A stretch of DNA of 64,000 nt from Dolomedes plantarius (GCA_907164885.2 OU015498.1:130116651-130180650), one strand, 5' to 3'. Numbered from the stretch's first letter, positions 1-13,645 are shown. Numbers and translations are program-made. Notes: generated by a model not told the origin, from the sequence alone.

Positions 1-42
1 ATTGTATAATAAAGGTTATTTTTATTTATAACGCATAGTTCC
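1..42 (+). repeat. Tail of the 5' LTR
   Basis: These 42 bases match 6736-6781 almost base for base, with one 4-base gap. In a gypsy-type element this is expected if they are the last bases of the 5' LTR, most of which would lie left of the window. Confidence 0.6.
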
Positions 43-519
43 CTTTGGAGTTCACCTCCCTAATTTTACACAACGCAAAGGGGTATCTCTGGTACCCCTC
101 ATGACATATATTGGTGCTTTTGACCAGGATTTGTATGTGTATTTTATAATACTTTTACTTTAGTCCAAAATCTGGGCATACTAAAAAAATTTTTTGTGTG
201 TGTATCTTAGCAAAAATCTTTTTAATGTCGTGCAATGTGCTTAAGGGTCATATATATCTTTAAAGTGTTATGCAAACTTTTTTTTCTCTCTTTTCTTTCC
301 CTTGTACCTGCCATGCCTACATGTTTTGTGAAAAAATTGTATTGAAATGTTAGGGTTTATGTGTTCGCGGTTAGTATATACATAATTCTAGGATAATGAT
401 TTTTACTTTATTTTGATTATTATATGTTTTGCATGTATATGTTAAAAAATTGTTTAAAAGGGTTTGTCTTGAAGCAAAATAGAATTATCTCGGATTACCT
501 TTCCTTACTTTATAGTATT
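43..519 (+). other. Gypsy leader with candidate primer-binding site
   Basis: This AT-rich, T-run-rich stretch has no credible reading frame and lies between the 5' LTR tail and gag. A TGG that could open a primer-binding site is at 45 (TGGAGTTCACC); a similar TGGTATTCAC follows another LTR-like block at 9409. A second TGG-like candidate is at 115-133. I cannot assign the tRNA. Confidence 0.4.
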
Positions 520-1500
520 ATGGTGACCGATTCAGTCGTTAGCGGGAAAACTCCCGGCTTTACGCATTTAGTGTCCACATTCGATGGTGCCCCAGATTCA
601 GACTGCAATGCGTTTTTCATACAATTCGAGGCTTTAGCAACATTGGGACAAAGGTCGCCCGTAGAGAAAATCGCAATTCTTAAGTCGCGGTTAAGAGGTA
701 ATGCGCTGAAATTCATAACATGTTCTCCCCAACTACGCGAAGAACAATCGTACGACGTAATAAAGGATCAACTGATAAAAAAAAATTTCGGAGAAACCGA
801 ACGCACAGACTTTACACACAGCGTTTAACAATCTACGTCAGCAGGAGAACGAGCTAGTTAAAACTTTAGCGTATATGGTTGCAACCGCCACCCAAAATTA
901 TCTAGAGGTAGATTTCGCGTCAGCCGAGGGAGTTAAAATACTCGAAAAGTTAAAATTATCAAAATTTCTGGACGCCCTAAATAATAACTTGAAGCGTGAA
1001 GTTTTAAAACTAAACTCATCTACGTTTGCCGAGGCAGTCAAATATGCGCAAAGCGTTGAAATAGCAATGCAAACGACGCCCGAGCCCAATAATTCGAGTT
1101 CTCAAATTGACCCCAACACTGCCGCCTTGCTCGAGATGCAAAGAATACAGCAGGAACAAAACACTAAAATTATTGAGTCTCTAACGCAATAAATAAATAC
1201 TTTGCACCTAGAAAACCACCGTCCGCAAAATAAAGAACCGCGATTCAGTGAGGACCCTTATTTAACTCCACAACCCATAAACGATGTCCGAATTTGCCTC
1301 TATTGTGGTCAAACGAGTCACTTTCTGTGTAATTGCATGCACTATAATAGGGAGCACACCAATAGCCAAAATTACCAACCCCATAATACAACCTTTTACT
1401 CCCCAGGACAAAGGACTGGCTCTCGCCGTTACGGTCGAACACAGGACGTTATAATGGGGGGGGAAGAATCCCTATCATCAAAACCGGGACACACAAACGA
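520..1500 (+). pseudogene. gag: Gypsy gag (capsid and nucleocapsid), frameshifted
   Basis: Gag forms the particle that packages the element RNA. The frame opens with ATG at 520 (an upstream in-frame ATG at 424 is less likely). It reads through a capsid-like segment with FIQFEALA and a helical stretch, shifts frame near 805, and continues to an in-frame TAA near 1190. The same frame then carries a zinc knuckle of the CX2CX4HX4C type at about 1295-1336 (CLYC, H, C). One frameshift and one stop make it a pseudogene. The boundary with pol is approximate, because gag and pol share one frame after 805. Confidence 0.75.
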
Positions 1501-4500
1501 GGGGTCCGCGTTATTATCACTCCAGACAGGACGAAAGTCATTTTTTATAGAAAGGATGGGAATTTCAAGTCAACACTATGTTATTCCCCGGGTACGGTTT
1601 GAAAGCTTCGCGGAGGAACAAGAAATAAGGACTTCGAACGACCATGTAGGCGGTAAATCGGAACGGATTTTCTCTAACGCGAATTTAGGGGGTAACCTTG
1701 AACTTGCGGTTTACGTGAATTTTAATACCCAGACAGGGGCCACTTTTCTGATTGATTCAGGGGCTTCGGTCAGCGTCGTGGCATACGAAACGTTCGACGA
1801 AATACGACATATAATTAAGTGTAAATTCATATCTCGATCAGTCGCAATCAAAACACTAACTGGCAACGATTTAAAGTACTCGAATTGCGTGGAAATTCCA
1901 TTTAAAATCGGTAACAACCATTTTAGGCAAATGTTTTACGTAACGACCGCGCCTTTCACTCAGGAGTTCTCTGGAATCTTGGGTTTTGATTTCCTGAAGA
2001 AAAATCAGGCCATTTTGGACACTCATGATAACACACTTAGCATACGGGATATACAAATACCGCTAAATCATTCCTTAGCCTCGGTGCCGTCAAATCAAGT
2101 ACACTCCATTCGAATATCCGAAAAGGCAATCATAGAACCTAATAATTCCATTTTGGTACACACTAACTGCTCGAATAACTACTATAATGACCAGTCATTA
2201 AGTTTTCGCCCTCGGGAGTTTAAACATGAAATTTATGTTCACCCAAATTTTATCAACTGTGGAGGTGAAGATAACAACCTAGTATTAATTTCTAATTACA
2301 CAAAAAATAGGATAGTACTCAACAAAAAAACGACCGTCGGGGAATTTGACCCCAAATCGCAGTATGATAACCCATCGAATCTGATAAATCGGGAAGTACA
2401 ACACATGAACTCTATATCCACGGTAGCCGAGATTCGGCGAAAGGAACTGCAAGTCACCGATTTTAATTTAAATCATTTCCCGCACTAACAAAAAGAGGAT
2501 TTGCAGGAAACTCTTCTGAAATACGCGGACGTATTTTCAAAGAATATCAATACACTGGGAGCGTCTCAAATTATCAAACCCGAAATTCACCTGAACCACC
2601 CTTATCCTATTAATGCGCGCCCATACGAAATCCCTTACGCACTGAGGGCCGTAGCAGAAAAGGAATTAGATACCCTACTTAATGCAGGAATTATTTCTCG
2701 AACCACGTCACAGTATTCCTCACCTATATTACTTGTAAAAAAGAACCAACCAAACAAATTTTGCCTAGTATGCAACTTGAGGCTAATTAACCAAATCTCA
2801 GAGCAATACCAATACCCGCTGCCAAAGATCCAAGACATACTCACAAAAATTTCAGGATACAAATATTTCTCGAAATTAGATTTTCAAAGCGCATTTAACC
2901 AAATTATTTTCCCGAGTCGGAACGCCCAAAAATGGCTTTTACGTCAGAGTTTGGAAATTTTCATTACAACAGATTAGTTTTCGGGCACAAAAATAGCGCC
3001 GCATACTTCCAGCAAGCAATCGATTTATATTTGAATGGCTTAAATAGTGAGGATATCTACGCATATATAGACGATATAGTCCTGGCGACCAATTCCTATT
3101 CCGAAATGAAAAGAAAACTACTTTTAGTATTCGATCGGTTGAGAAAATACAACCTCACTTTGTCCCCAGATAAGTGCGAATTTTTTTTAACGAAAATGGA
3201 ATTCCTAGGATTCACCATATCAAACAAAGGCCTTAGCCCTTCGATTCAAAATACACAAAAAATTTTGTCATTTCAAAGACCTCGCACCCTTAAAAAACTA
3301 AAGAAGTTTTTGGGACTCTGTAATTTCTATCGGTAACTCATACCGGATTATGCCGAGCTGTCAGCAATATTAAATAAATTAACTCAGAAAGGGGTAAGAT
3401 TTAAATGGAGCGTAAAGTGCGACGAAGCTTTCAAAAGCATCCAACGGCGGTTCTTTGAAAAACCCTTTATTTTACAGCCGGAATTTAATCAGCCATTTTA
3501 TCTAAATACAGACGCGTCGAAAACAAGCATCTCCGCCGCCCTTATGCAGAAAGACGAAAATACACTACAGCCCATACTTTACTATAGTAAAATTCTGAAC
3601 TCCGCCGAAGAGAAATACGCAGCAATAAAATCGGAGTTAATGGCGATCTACTACGGCGTTAAACATTTCAAAAATTTCCTTTACGGATCAAAATTTTTTA
3701 TACTCTCTGACCACAAACCTTTACAATACCATCTTAGTCTCACTAACCCAGCGAATATGATTTCAAGGTGGTTGTTGGAACTGGCCGAGTTTAACTTCGA
3801 GTTCATACATGTCCCAGGTAGTGAAAACCTGCTCGCGGATTACATCTCGAGAGATCCTCTGATAGCGGATCCCGATGACGATGAAGAGCCAAAAGACCCG
3901 CGGATCAATACGCTCACGTCTTCCCAAGCGGCCGTTACGACAGAAAAAATTCTGCAAGAACAACTAAAAGATACTACATTAGGGGCAATACGCAAAGCTT
4001 TAATAATGCAGGATCCCACGATCTCCAAGAATTTACGCAATTATTACATTGGCCCGAACACAAATTTATTAATGTTGGTGTGCGGCGAAAAATAACAATT
4101 CTTGGGAAGAGGCGATGATCGTGCACAAATGTATTTATAATGCCACTCAGCATTCCGCAACAAAGAAGACGCCAAACTTCCTCTTTTTTGGTAGGGATCT
4201 TCCTCTATTTCTAGACACGGACAATTTAAATATCGATCCACCGCCTTTATTCGGTGATTACGCAGCAGAAAAAATTAGAGCTATGACAAAGGCATATGAA
4301 AACGCGCTGAGAAATATGACAACCGCACAGGAAAAGCAAGAAGAAAGACAATTACTCAAGGCGAAACCCCGAACCCTAAATATCGGGCAAAAAGTCTTTG
4401 TGCGTAATCATCAATCGGGTATCGGCAAGAAAACCTTCAGGGGACCTTATAGAATTACGAAGCGCCTTACGCCCCACACTACAAATTACGGCTAATCGCG

Positions 4501-4873
4501 GACCCATACGCTACGGACATAAATTGTAATATCAATCGAATATACGAATTGCCTGAGCGACGAGAGCACTTGCGTCCAAAGGACCCGATAACCGGCAACG
4601 TTCCCGAGGACTCGCAGGATACACTTTCCCCGTTCTCGAAAATGACCCCCCAAAATGAGGAGGAGAATTTTTTCCCCTATGACGAATATTTTGAACCTTG
4701 CGAACAGTCGCGGGGAGCGCAGTTGACGCAAGAACAGGTCACTAATGTTCCGCCAAAGGAGAATCAGAACAATGAGGTCTCGCAACCATCTAATCTTCGG
4801 GGGGCAACCCATCAGTCAAAAACGCCTTTTATTCAAACTAGATATTTTCTTCGACAGCGAACCCCAAAAACCT
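1501..4873 (+). pseudogene. pol: Gypsy pol: protease, RT, RNase H, truncated integrase
   Basis: Domains appear in Ty3/gypsy order. Protease has the aspartic motif LIDSGAS near 1751. Reverse transcriptase follows an in-frame TAA near 2487; it has YPLPKIQDIL, a frameshift near 2930, and the catalytic YIDD at about 3064. A nonsense codon in NFYR*LIPDYA is near 3334. RNase H has TDASK near 3507, SELMAIYYGV and SDHKPL. Integrase is badly damaged: the frame ends just after RNase H near 4093 and resumes at 4115 in the middle of the core, so the zinc domain and the first catalytic acids are missing. The C-terminal GPYRI module is at about 4443, and a last frameshift near 4490 leads into an acidic tail ending at 4873. 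Identification is firm; clade is not assigned. Confidence 0.88.
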
Positions 4874-4875
4874 AA

Positions 4876-5968
4876 ACTATAATTTTTTTTTCTCCCGCTT
4901 CGCGTGTTGGAGTCACGGAAAGACCGTTTTGGGAACTGGCCAATCTCAAAAATGATCTGACCAGTGGTTGCGTACATGGATAGCCTCAGTTTGACGAACT
5001 CATTCGTTTTTCACATATAATCTGATCAACTATATTGTATTAACGATGGGCTTCTGAAAACCGAGTTGTAACAAGTAAATTTTTTTTCTCCTTTCGGTTA
5101 AGTTTTATCTTGGCAAAAATAAGTTTTTTTTTCTCTCTTTCGTAACTCTTCGTCTTCTGTTATAGTGCTATGAGATATCTATATAATTTTTTTTAGGAAA
5201 CTTAGCAGACTTTAGAATTTTCATCGTGGGTTCATTTGTGCGCATAGTTTAAATTCAATTGGACGATGTTTCAGTGTACAAATCTGATGATAGAATGAAT
5301 AAATAAATAAATAAATAAAAGAAAAATTAAAAATTTTTAAAAATATATATATTATTATTAAAAGATTGGCGTGTATTGTGTTTTATTATTAATATTATTA
5401 TCATTATTATTATTAGTATTATTATTATTGAATACATGGATAGCACATTATATGTTTCACACAAATGGCAGCGCAAGGAAAAGAGAACATTTTTGCTCTT
5501 TCCGCGAGTTAAACACAAAATGGCAATTATGCACATTCGCCAATGTTTTTGAAAATTTCCTCTTCGCTGTACGATTTTAACGTAGAGATTTCTATTTCTG
5601 TAAGATAACCTTTTCTTTACATTTTAATCTCCGATCACATGTGCTGATCGAGCCACTATTTTGTTATTATTTGTTTTACAGGGTATGCATACCATTTTCT
5701 ATGATGTTAGTTAATGTTGGTCAGAGTTAATGTAAGCTTAAGCTTAAAGAAAACTTTATAAATTTTGATTTTTTTTTAAATCAGTAAAACTCGCAGCACT
5801 ATAAGGGGAGATTTTGACCTCCTAAACTTTTACATGTGATGTCATTCATGATTTTTTTTTTACTGCCATTGTGCAGTTGGAGTCTCTTTTGCTGAAGCGA
5901 ATGGAGCCAATCCGTTCTTCAACCCCTACAGGCTGTGGCGTGCCAGCACGCCTAGAAAAGGGGGGGAG
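4876..5968 (+). other. Gypsy 3' noncoding region with polypurine tract
   Basis: No reading frame here looks real. Two simple repeats occur: (AAAT)n at about 5296-5320 and an ATT-rich run at about 5386-5430. The stretch ends in a purine run, AGAAAAGGGGGGGAG at 5954-5968, directly before the TG that opens the 3' LTR. That is the expected place for the plus-strand primer. Confidence 0.55.
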
Positions 5969-6781
5969 TGATTGTTGTGAAGGATCCACAATTTGGACAT
6001 TTTGAACTCCTTCCAACGTCATAGCCATTTTGTTTTTCCAACACGATTATGGGGCATAAAACGGCCATATTGGAAAAAGGAGGAACTGCACCAATTTTCC
6101 AAGAAACATAGCACCCCCTGAATTCCTCAGGACGGGAGAAAGAAATTCCAGGAAACTCAACGGACATCCAATTTTTTTGGAAATAAGAGTACCACGTGGG
6201 TCAACCGTGGGGATGTCGGAGCATCCTGCCCTCGAATAAAAAACTCGAAGAGGGAATAAATTTACGTGAATAACTGACCTGGGGAGGAGTCATAATCAAA
6301 ATGGGGGAGCCCCGAGTGTGGGAGGAAAACGACGATCGGGGGGAGAGCGAGAGAGCGATTTGAGGTAGCGAGCTGCGAAGAAAGCCTGGGAAGAAAAGAA
6401 AATGGCGAGATGTCCGTGTTCAACCGCCAGGGCCGATTCTGCTGCCTCCTCCAATCAAGGGCCCCATGAATTTTAGCCCGATACCTAAAGCCTCCGGTAG
6501 AAGTGCCTCAACAACTCCATGCATTGCTCTGCTGTTTCAGCAAAAACTTCCCAGGTTGATCATTTCTTCCCCTTTGAATAGTGCTCATGCCTTTTGAGAG
6601 ATTACGAGACTTAATTTCACTCGACCCGTAATGGTTCTGCCGCAGGAAGCGGATGAAGTATACCCTAATTCTGCTAAAATATGTCTAACCAAGATCTTAA
6701 ATATAATATGTAAACCTGACCTTTTCTTGTAAAATATTGTATAATAAATATTGTTATTTTTATTTATAAACGCATAGTTCC
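5969..6781 (+). repeat. 3' LTR of the gypsy element
   Basis: It begins TGATTGTTG directly after the polypurine tract and ends in the block shared with the window's first 42 bases. It is less AT-rich than its surroundings and contains AATAAA-type signals near 6235 and 6257. Length is about 806-813 bases depending on which end is right. The full 5' copy is not available for comparison. Confidence 0.65.
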
Positions 6782-7410
6782 ATTTTAAACTTTTAAAAGT
6801 TCCTGGAAATTGGAACATTGCTGATTTGTTAACTAAGCTAGTTACATTTGACAAATTAAGTAGATATTGTGAGCACATTTTCCGATGAAGAGAAAAAGGG
6901 GGAATTTGTAGTATTTGTTCTCTCTTCATCAAATAACGCGACATTTAAAAACGTGTCATGAACGGATGGTTTAAAATAAATATGCAGATTTTTCAACTTT
7001 GAAGGCAGGACTGGAGTTACGTAGCTCTCGCGTCACAGCCAATGGAGTTTGTACAAGTAAATACAACAAGTATTTCAGATGTACGTATTTTTTCAGCGAG
7101 TGGGGTTTTGTTTAAGCAGTAACTATTCTGCAAGTAAGTTGGGGCTTTCAGCCATTGTGTTAGTCGCTGTTTTCGCAGCCAGTTTTTTATTTAGATGTGT
7201 TTGCGACGTATTGTCGAGCCATTAAGCTTATATCCCTTCTTTCTTCCTGTACCTATCCCAAGTTTTACCATTCAGTTTAAGTAGGTTTTTTTAAAATTAA
7301 AGTAGGTTAATTTTCGCCCGTTCATGACACGCTTATCTGTATTCTTTTTTGTTTAATGATTAAATTTTGTAAATATTTTCCTTCGAAGCTATTGGATCAA
7401 ATCAATCCCT
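6782..7410 (+). mobile_element. 3' end of a copia-type retrotransposon
   Basis: A frame read from about 6783 ends at a TGA at 6886-6888 and carries NIADLLTK followed by a basic, hydrophobic tail. This is the characteristic last stretch of copia RNase H, whose consensus contains N-AD-LTK. A purine run (6889-6904) follows, and then TGTAGTATTTG at 6907, which would open the 3' LTR. Only this end is present: the gypsy 3' LTR abuts it on the left and a LINE tail on the right. The LTR end was not located, so the right border is approximate. Confidence 0.55.
6949..7334. repeat. 386-bp block with 20-bp terminal inverted repeats
   Basis: Bases 6949-6968 and 7315-7334 are inverted copies with three mismatches; the shared core is CGTGTCATGAACGG. 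The block lies inside the putative copia LTR. It could be a small MITE or a solo LTR with long inverted ends. I see no clear target duplication. Confidence 0.45.
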
Positions 7411-7429
7411 ATTTTTTACTATGTTTTTA

Positions 7430-9075
7430 TGTAAAATAAGAAAAATAAAGGCATTTCAGTTAGCCTCATCAAGTCTACTTTCTTGTGAAAGGTCTTTTTT
7501 ATTTCAGATAATAAGGGATGGGACAAGTTATGCTGTTTAATCCACCCAACATTAATTCTATAAAGATGGGGCTGCAAGTAATCATGTCCGGTGATAACTC
7601 TAAAACACGCCACTCCCTCGACTCTGGGAGGAGGGAAAGTTGAGCGCGTCTCTGGTTATCAAGTAGACAAGCCCAAGATTTTCCATCAGCTAACTCTTTA
7701 AGAGTAGAAATTCTTTTGTGCCGAATATTGCATCTGAGAAGTTGCTTGACATTCCGAAGGGGAGTCGGGAGACAAGGTGGATGTAGCGTCGAAGCCTCCT
7801 TAGCCAACAAGTCGGCTTGCTCATTGCCATAAATGCCGCAATGGCTAGGAATCCATTGGAGGACGACATGTCTTCCACTACTAAGAAATGGGTCGATAAC
7901 GCTGTTTACATTCAAACTCGAGTTCTGATGGGTATAGACTACAGTCAGTAATGGCCTGAATTGCAGCCTGAGAGTCAATGAAAAGCACAATGTTTTGGTG
8001 AGGGATTTCACCAATAGCTCTAAGGGCCATAAATATTGCAAAAAGTTCGCCGTCGAAATTATCCGACCAGGCACCGAGAGGTTCTTTAAGGCTGAAAAAT
8101 TTGGAGTATGCTCCAGCTCTACCAGAGGATGTTGTGGCAGACCCATCAGTATACATATGCAACCAGTCCCGATGTGGGTATCTCTCCTGAATAGTAGCCA
8201 GAGCTAAAGATTTTAACTCAGTCTGTAGGAAGACATGCTTACGTACAGCAGTAGCATATCTCAACATACCCGGAAAAGCAGACGACCTATAGATGGGCTG
8301 TCTGATATCGGAAACACCAAAGACGCCAGCAAGTCTTCGGAACTCAAATAAGAAAATATGTTGAGTTTTAAGTCCAATTTGAGAAGGGACATAGTCAGGC
8401 CATAAATGCTCCTTTCTCAACAATCTTTCATCAAGAGAAATGGCTGTGTAGGTTCGTCTACCAGATCAACTATAAATTTCAGTCTGCAATTGCATAGCAG
8501 CAATAGGAGTTGAGGTGGCTACACCAGTAACGAGTCTTAGTGCTTTATTTTGAGAAATGTCCAGTTTTGGTAACGCAGAGGCAGTGATTAAAAGCTCTGC
8601 ACCATAATCAAATACTGGTCTAATGTAGGAGGTAAACGTGAAAATTAAAACACTTTGGGACGCTCCTCACTTTACCCCAGCAATTCTTTTCAACAAACCA
8701 AGTCGTCTTGTCACGTTATCGACCACTATGTTTATATGTTTAGTCCAATTTAGTTTGGTATCAAGGGTTATACCCAGGTAAGTAGCACAGTCAGTCCTAA
8801 GCAAAATTTTGTCTTTGTAAACCAAGTTGATTTTGTGCTTTTTCGATCTTAGGGTGAAAAGTTCAAAATTTGTCTTTTCAGGGTTTACACTGAATTCATT
8901 TTCTAAGGACCAATTTGCCAAGGCCTCCAAAGCCTTATTTAGGGTACTCTTCAACATAGGGTTATCAGAGCCAGTTAACCGTAGAACAGGGTCATCAGCG
9001 TATAATAAAGAATTTATCGAGAGTGAAATGTCAGCAAGAAACTCGAAATTTCTAAATTCTCACAGGTTCTGACCT
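7430..9075 (-). mobile_element. 5'-truncated non-LTR retrotransposon (LINE) with RNase H
   Basis: The minus strand carries the second half of an arthropod LINE: the end of reverse transcriptase, RNase H and a C-terminal region, then an AT-rich 3' end near 7430. Sequence left of the RT YADD box stops being recognisable near 9075, which fits 5' truncation during target-primed reverse transcription. Two related tails occur at 53325-53820 and 54876-55330. Confidence 0.8.
7499..9010 (-). pseudogene. LINE ORF2 remnant: RT tail and RNase H
   Basis: Reading leftward on the minus strand, LLYADD (RT catalytic box) is near 9000. Then come NPEKT and YLGITLDTKLNW, typical of the RT thumb, at about 8740-8880. 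RNase H follows with MYTDGSATTSSGRAG near 8150, DGELFAIFMAL, FIDSQAAIQAI, and after a frameshift near 7930 WIPSHCGIYGNEQADLLAKE. A further shift near 7590 leads to a GHDYLQPHLYRI segment that is also seen in the relic at 54876-55330. Stops and frameshifts make it dead. The set fits Jockey/I/R1-like LINEs with RNase H; I do not place it further. Confidence 0.82.
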
Positions 9076-9117
9076 GCGGAAATGGGCTAAAATTTGACCC
9101 CAAATGAAATTCAACAG

Positions 9118-9405
9118 TGTAGTTTCCATAGGATGGACAGGCTCAATCTATGGAAATTGGAGAAAAGGTTGTGAGAATCCTGCCTACGGTGAAGATGCCT
9201 TGGAAGGGCGCCAAATGGCGCTGGGACCGGCAGCTGCCGGGGGACGGAGGGGGTGCGAAGTGAACGAGAGAGAGACGGTCGACGCGGCTCTGAAAACACG
9301 ATAGATAGTGGATTATTCCTATTTCTTTGTGTTGTGTGCACGTGTTAAATTGTAAATAATTTTTTATGTTCGCCATTATATGTATTAAACTATAGTGTGT
9401 CGTCA
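9118..9405 (+). repeat. Possible solo LTR
   Basis: This block starts TGTAGTTTCC and ends GTGTGTCGTCA (TG...CA). It has a GC-rich middle and an AT-rich end, and is followed after four bases by TGGTATTCACTTCCC, resembling the candidate primer site at 45. No second copy and no target duplication are visible, so this is tentative. Confidence 0.35.
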
Positions 9406-10519
9406 AAAATGGTATTCACTTCCCCATCCAAATCCGGTGAGAACCATCAGTGTCCCGGAATGGACGCAATAATAATACTAAAACACTTCAAGTTTGTCAG
9501 CACTTCAATACAGGAAAAACAGCGTTTAATAATGTGAGAATAAGGTACCCCTATAATGAGTCATCTGAATTAATTCTCTAAAATCGGATCATTTAATAAA
9601 ACTAGTGATCGGTACTTCTTATTACATTTTTATAAAGAAATTCATCAAGTTAAGGCGAAAGATGAAGCTTAAATTTCAAACTCACTGCTGCTCTCTTCGG
9701 TTGAAAAGAAATTTTAAAAAATTTTGTTTTCAGCTGTTTTTTTTTTTTTTTTTCCCCAAGCTGTTACTTGCACTTCCGAAAAACGGCACTAATTTGGCAA
9801 CGTGGTTCTATGACAAGAAGAAAGAATATTTGAGTGTTCTGAAAGATGACAGTTCAAACGTATATGTTATTTTAAGAATAAATATACATTTTTTTTTCTT
9901 TATTTATTTAGATTCAATTTTCATGAACACAGAAAGTCTAAAACGTGTTCTCATAATAATAAGGAATAATAAAGTCTTATTTTTGAGCAAGAAATACATG
10001 ATTAAAATACCTCAAAAAGAAATCATTTCACTGCAGTGTTAAAAAGCTTGAATTTCTTCATAATTTCAGAGCAGTGAATGACAAATTAGATCTAGTTAAT
10101 TCTTATGATCTATGAACAATTTAATTTTTTAAATAATAAGCAAAAGCTTAAAATAAGGTTTCAAATACATAACTTCTTTTACCAGTTGATAGAGCTCGTT
10201 TAGCTTGTTCTGGCATAAGACTAAAATCATTTTGACCATTTTAAGATATTCTTTTATCTGGCTTCCTAAATATATTCAAAAGGATATATTTGTATAGGAA
10301 CTGAGCTTTTTTCCATCTCTGTATGAAATATAAATTTCAATTTAAACTGAAAAACAATAAAAAAAGCAAGAGTCTAATTAAAAACTTTTAATTTGCAATA
10401 ACTTATATTGAAAATTTTAACGATTATTTCAATGACAGCTTTGAAATTTGAGAATAAAAACTTTCAAAACACTGAATTCACAAAAATGATGTCTTTCAAT
10501 ATAATGCATTGATATACTA
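9406..10519. other. AT-rich stretch without a recognised gene
   Basis: Long T and A runs and no protein similarity that I recognise. A 145-codon open frame at 9605-10042 is mostly Lys, Phe and Leu from low-complexity DNA and is not supported. Confidence 0.6.
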
Positions 10520-11751
10520 CACTGAAGTGCCACTGAATTAGGGATAGCAAAGCCTATGAAAATTGTGTAGCGCTGCGCATCATGTATGCGCAAGTGAGGG
10601 CGCTGTGATAACTGCATATATAGCGCGTACTGTGGTTCTCTGAATTAGTTGTTGGAATTGCCAGTATGGGTAAGCTGCCTGATTTAGACGTCTTCGATCG
10701 CGGACAAATCGTAGGTGCGCGACGCATGGGCCATTCAATTTCCGAAATTGTGAGACAGCTAGGATTTTCAAGGTCGACAGTGTCAAGAGTCGAACCATCC
10801 ATGTATACCAAGAATACATGGATGGTGGAAAAAAACTAGCGATCGGGAAAACTGCAAAGGACAATTAGTCTTGACAGTGCGTGGTGAGAGACGGCTCAGG
10901 CGTATTGTACGGAGCCAGCGAAACCAAACATTTGCTCAAATTACCACCCAGTTTAATGACGGTGCCAGTCGTACAGTCAGTAAACGGACTGTGCAACGCT
11001 CGCTTCACCGTATGGGTTTCGGGAGCCGTCGACCTACGAGAGTACCATTGCTCTATACTCGCCATCGGGCTGCACGTCTTGCCTGGGCAAGAGAGCACAG
11101 AGACTGGAGTGTAGAGAACTGGAAACGAGTAGCATGGAGTGATGAGTCTCGATTCCGACTACTTAACGCCGACGGGAGGCTGAGAATATGGCGTCAGGCC
11201 CATGAAGCCATGGATCCTGCATGCCTGGCTGGAACTGTACAAGGGCATGGTGGCTCAATCATGGTCTGGGGTGTTTTTTCGTGTCACAGTTTGGGATCTT
11301 TGGTGCGTGTACCAAACTCCCTCAATGCAATTCGGTACGTAGAGTTGCTGGGTGATCACCTCCATCCGTTTATGCTGTTCTGTTATCCACACGGTAATGG
11401 AGTTTTTCAGCAAGACAACTGTACCTCTCACAAGTCCCGGTTAGCTACTGGCTGGTTGGATGAGCATTCCTCTGACTTCTCTGTCATGAATTGGCCACCT
11501 AGAAGCCCAGACTTAAATCCCATTGAGCATCTTTGGGATGTTTTGGAACAAGGCGTGAAAGGCCATCACACAGCACCAAAGAACCTTACTGAATTATGGA
11601 CAGCTTTAGCCAATATTTGGCAAGCCATTCCCGTGGAACGTTTCCAGAAACTTGTTGAATATATGCCTCGTCGTGTGGCAGCCGTTATCAAGGCCAGAGG
11701 AGGCCCAACTCGTTACTAGGTAGGTATCCCTAATTCAGTGGCACTTCAGTG
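10520..11751 (+). mobile_element. Tc1-like transposon with perfect 27-bp inverted repeats
   Basis: Terminal inverted repeats at 10520-10546 and 11725-11751 match perfectly and begin CACTGAAGTGCC. Both ends are flanked by TA (10518-10519, 11752-11753), the target site of Tc1/mariner elements. The 1232-bp length is normal for a complete copy. The enclosed transposase is broken only near its N terminus, so the insertion is probably not very old. Confidence 0.95.
10666..11719 (+). pseudogene. Tc1-like transposase, D-E spacing of 36, two indels in the linker
   Basis: The enzyme cuts and joins transposon ends at TA. ATG at 10666 starts a helix-turn-helix segment (GHSISEIVRQLGFSRSTVSR). The frame is then broken by an 11-bp insertion at about 10792-10802 and a one-base loss in the A-run near 10830. 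From about 10840 the frame is open to the TAG at 11717-11719. The catalytic core has WSDES (first Asp), QQDN (second Asp) and SPDLNPIEHLWD (Glu). I count 36 residues between the second Asp and the Glu, not the usual 34, matching the DD36E group of Tc1-like elements. The C terminus (GGPTRY) looks complete. Confidence 0.93.
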
Positions 11752-11753
11752 TA

Positions 11754-13643
<1,890 letters not shown>

Positions 13644-13645
13644 TA

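Larger units (their letters stand above)
1..6781 (+). mobile_element. Defective Ty3/gypsy LTR retrotransposon, 5' end outside the window
   Basis: Gag, protease, reverse transcriptase, RNase H and integrase remnants follow each other on the plus strand in the order of Ty3/gypsy elements. The sequence at 1-42 is repeated with few changes at 6736-6781, so I read 1-42 as the tail of the 5' LTR and 5969-6781 as the 3' LTR. The coding region has at least three frameshifts, several nonsense codons and a large deletion in integrase, so the copy cannot move by itself. The fragment of another retroelement that follows 6782 suggests nesting. The exact LTR ends are uncertain by about 7 bases because similarity runs past a terminal CA at 35 and 6774. 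Confidence 0.85.

Noticed and set aside
9605..10042. 145-codon open frame rich in Lys and Phe
   Set aside because: It runs through T and A homopolymers, shows no motif, and has no splice or transposon context.
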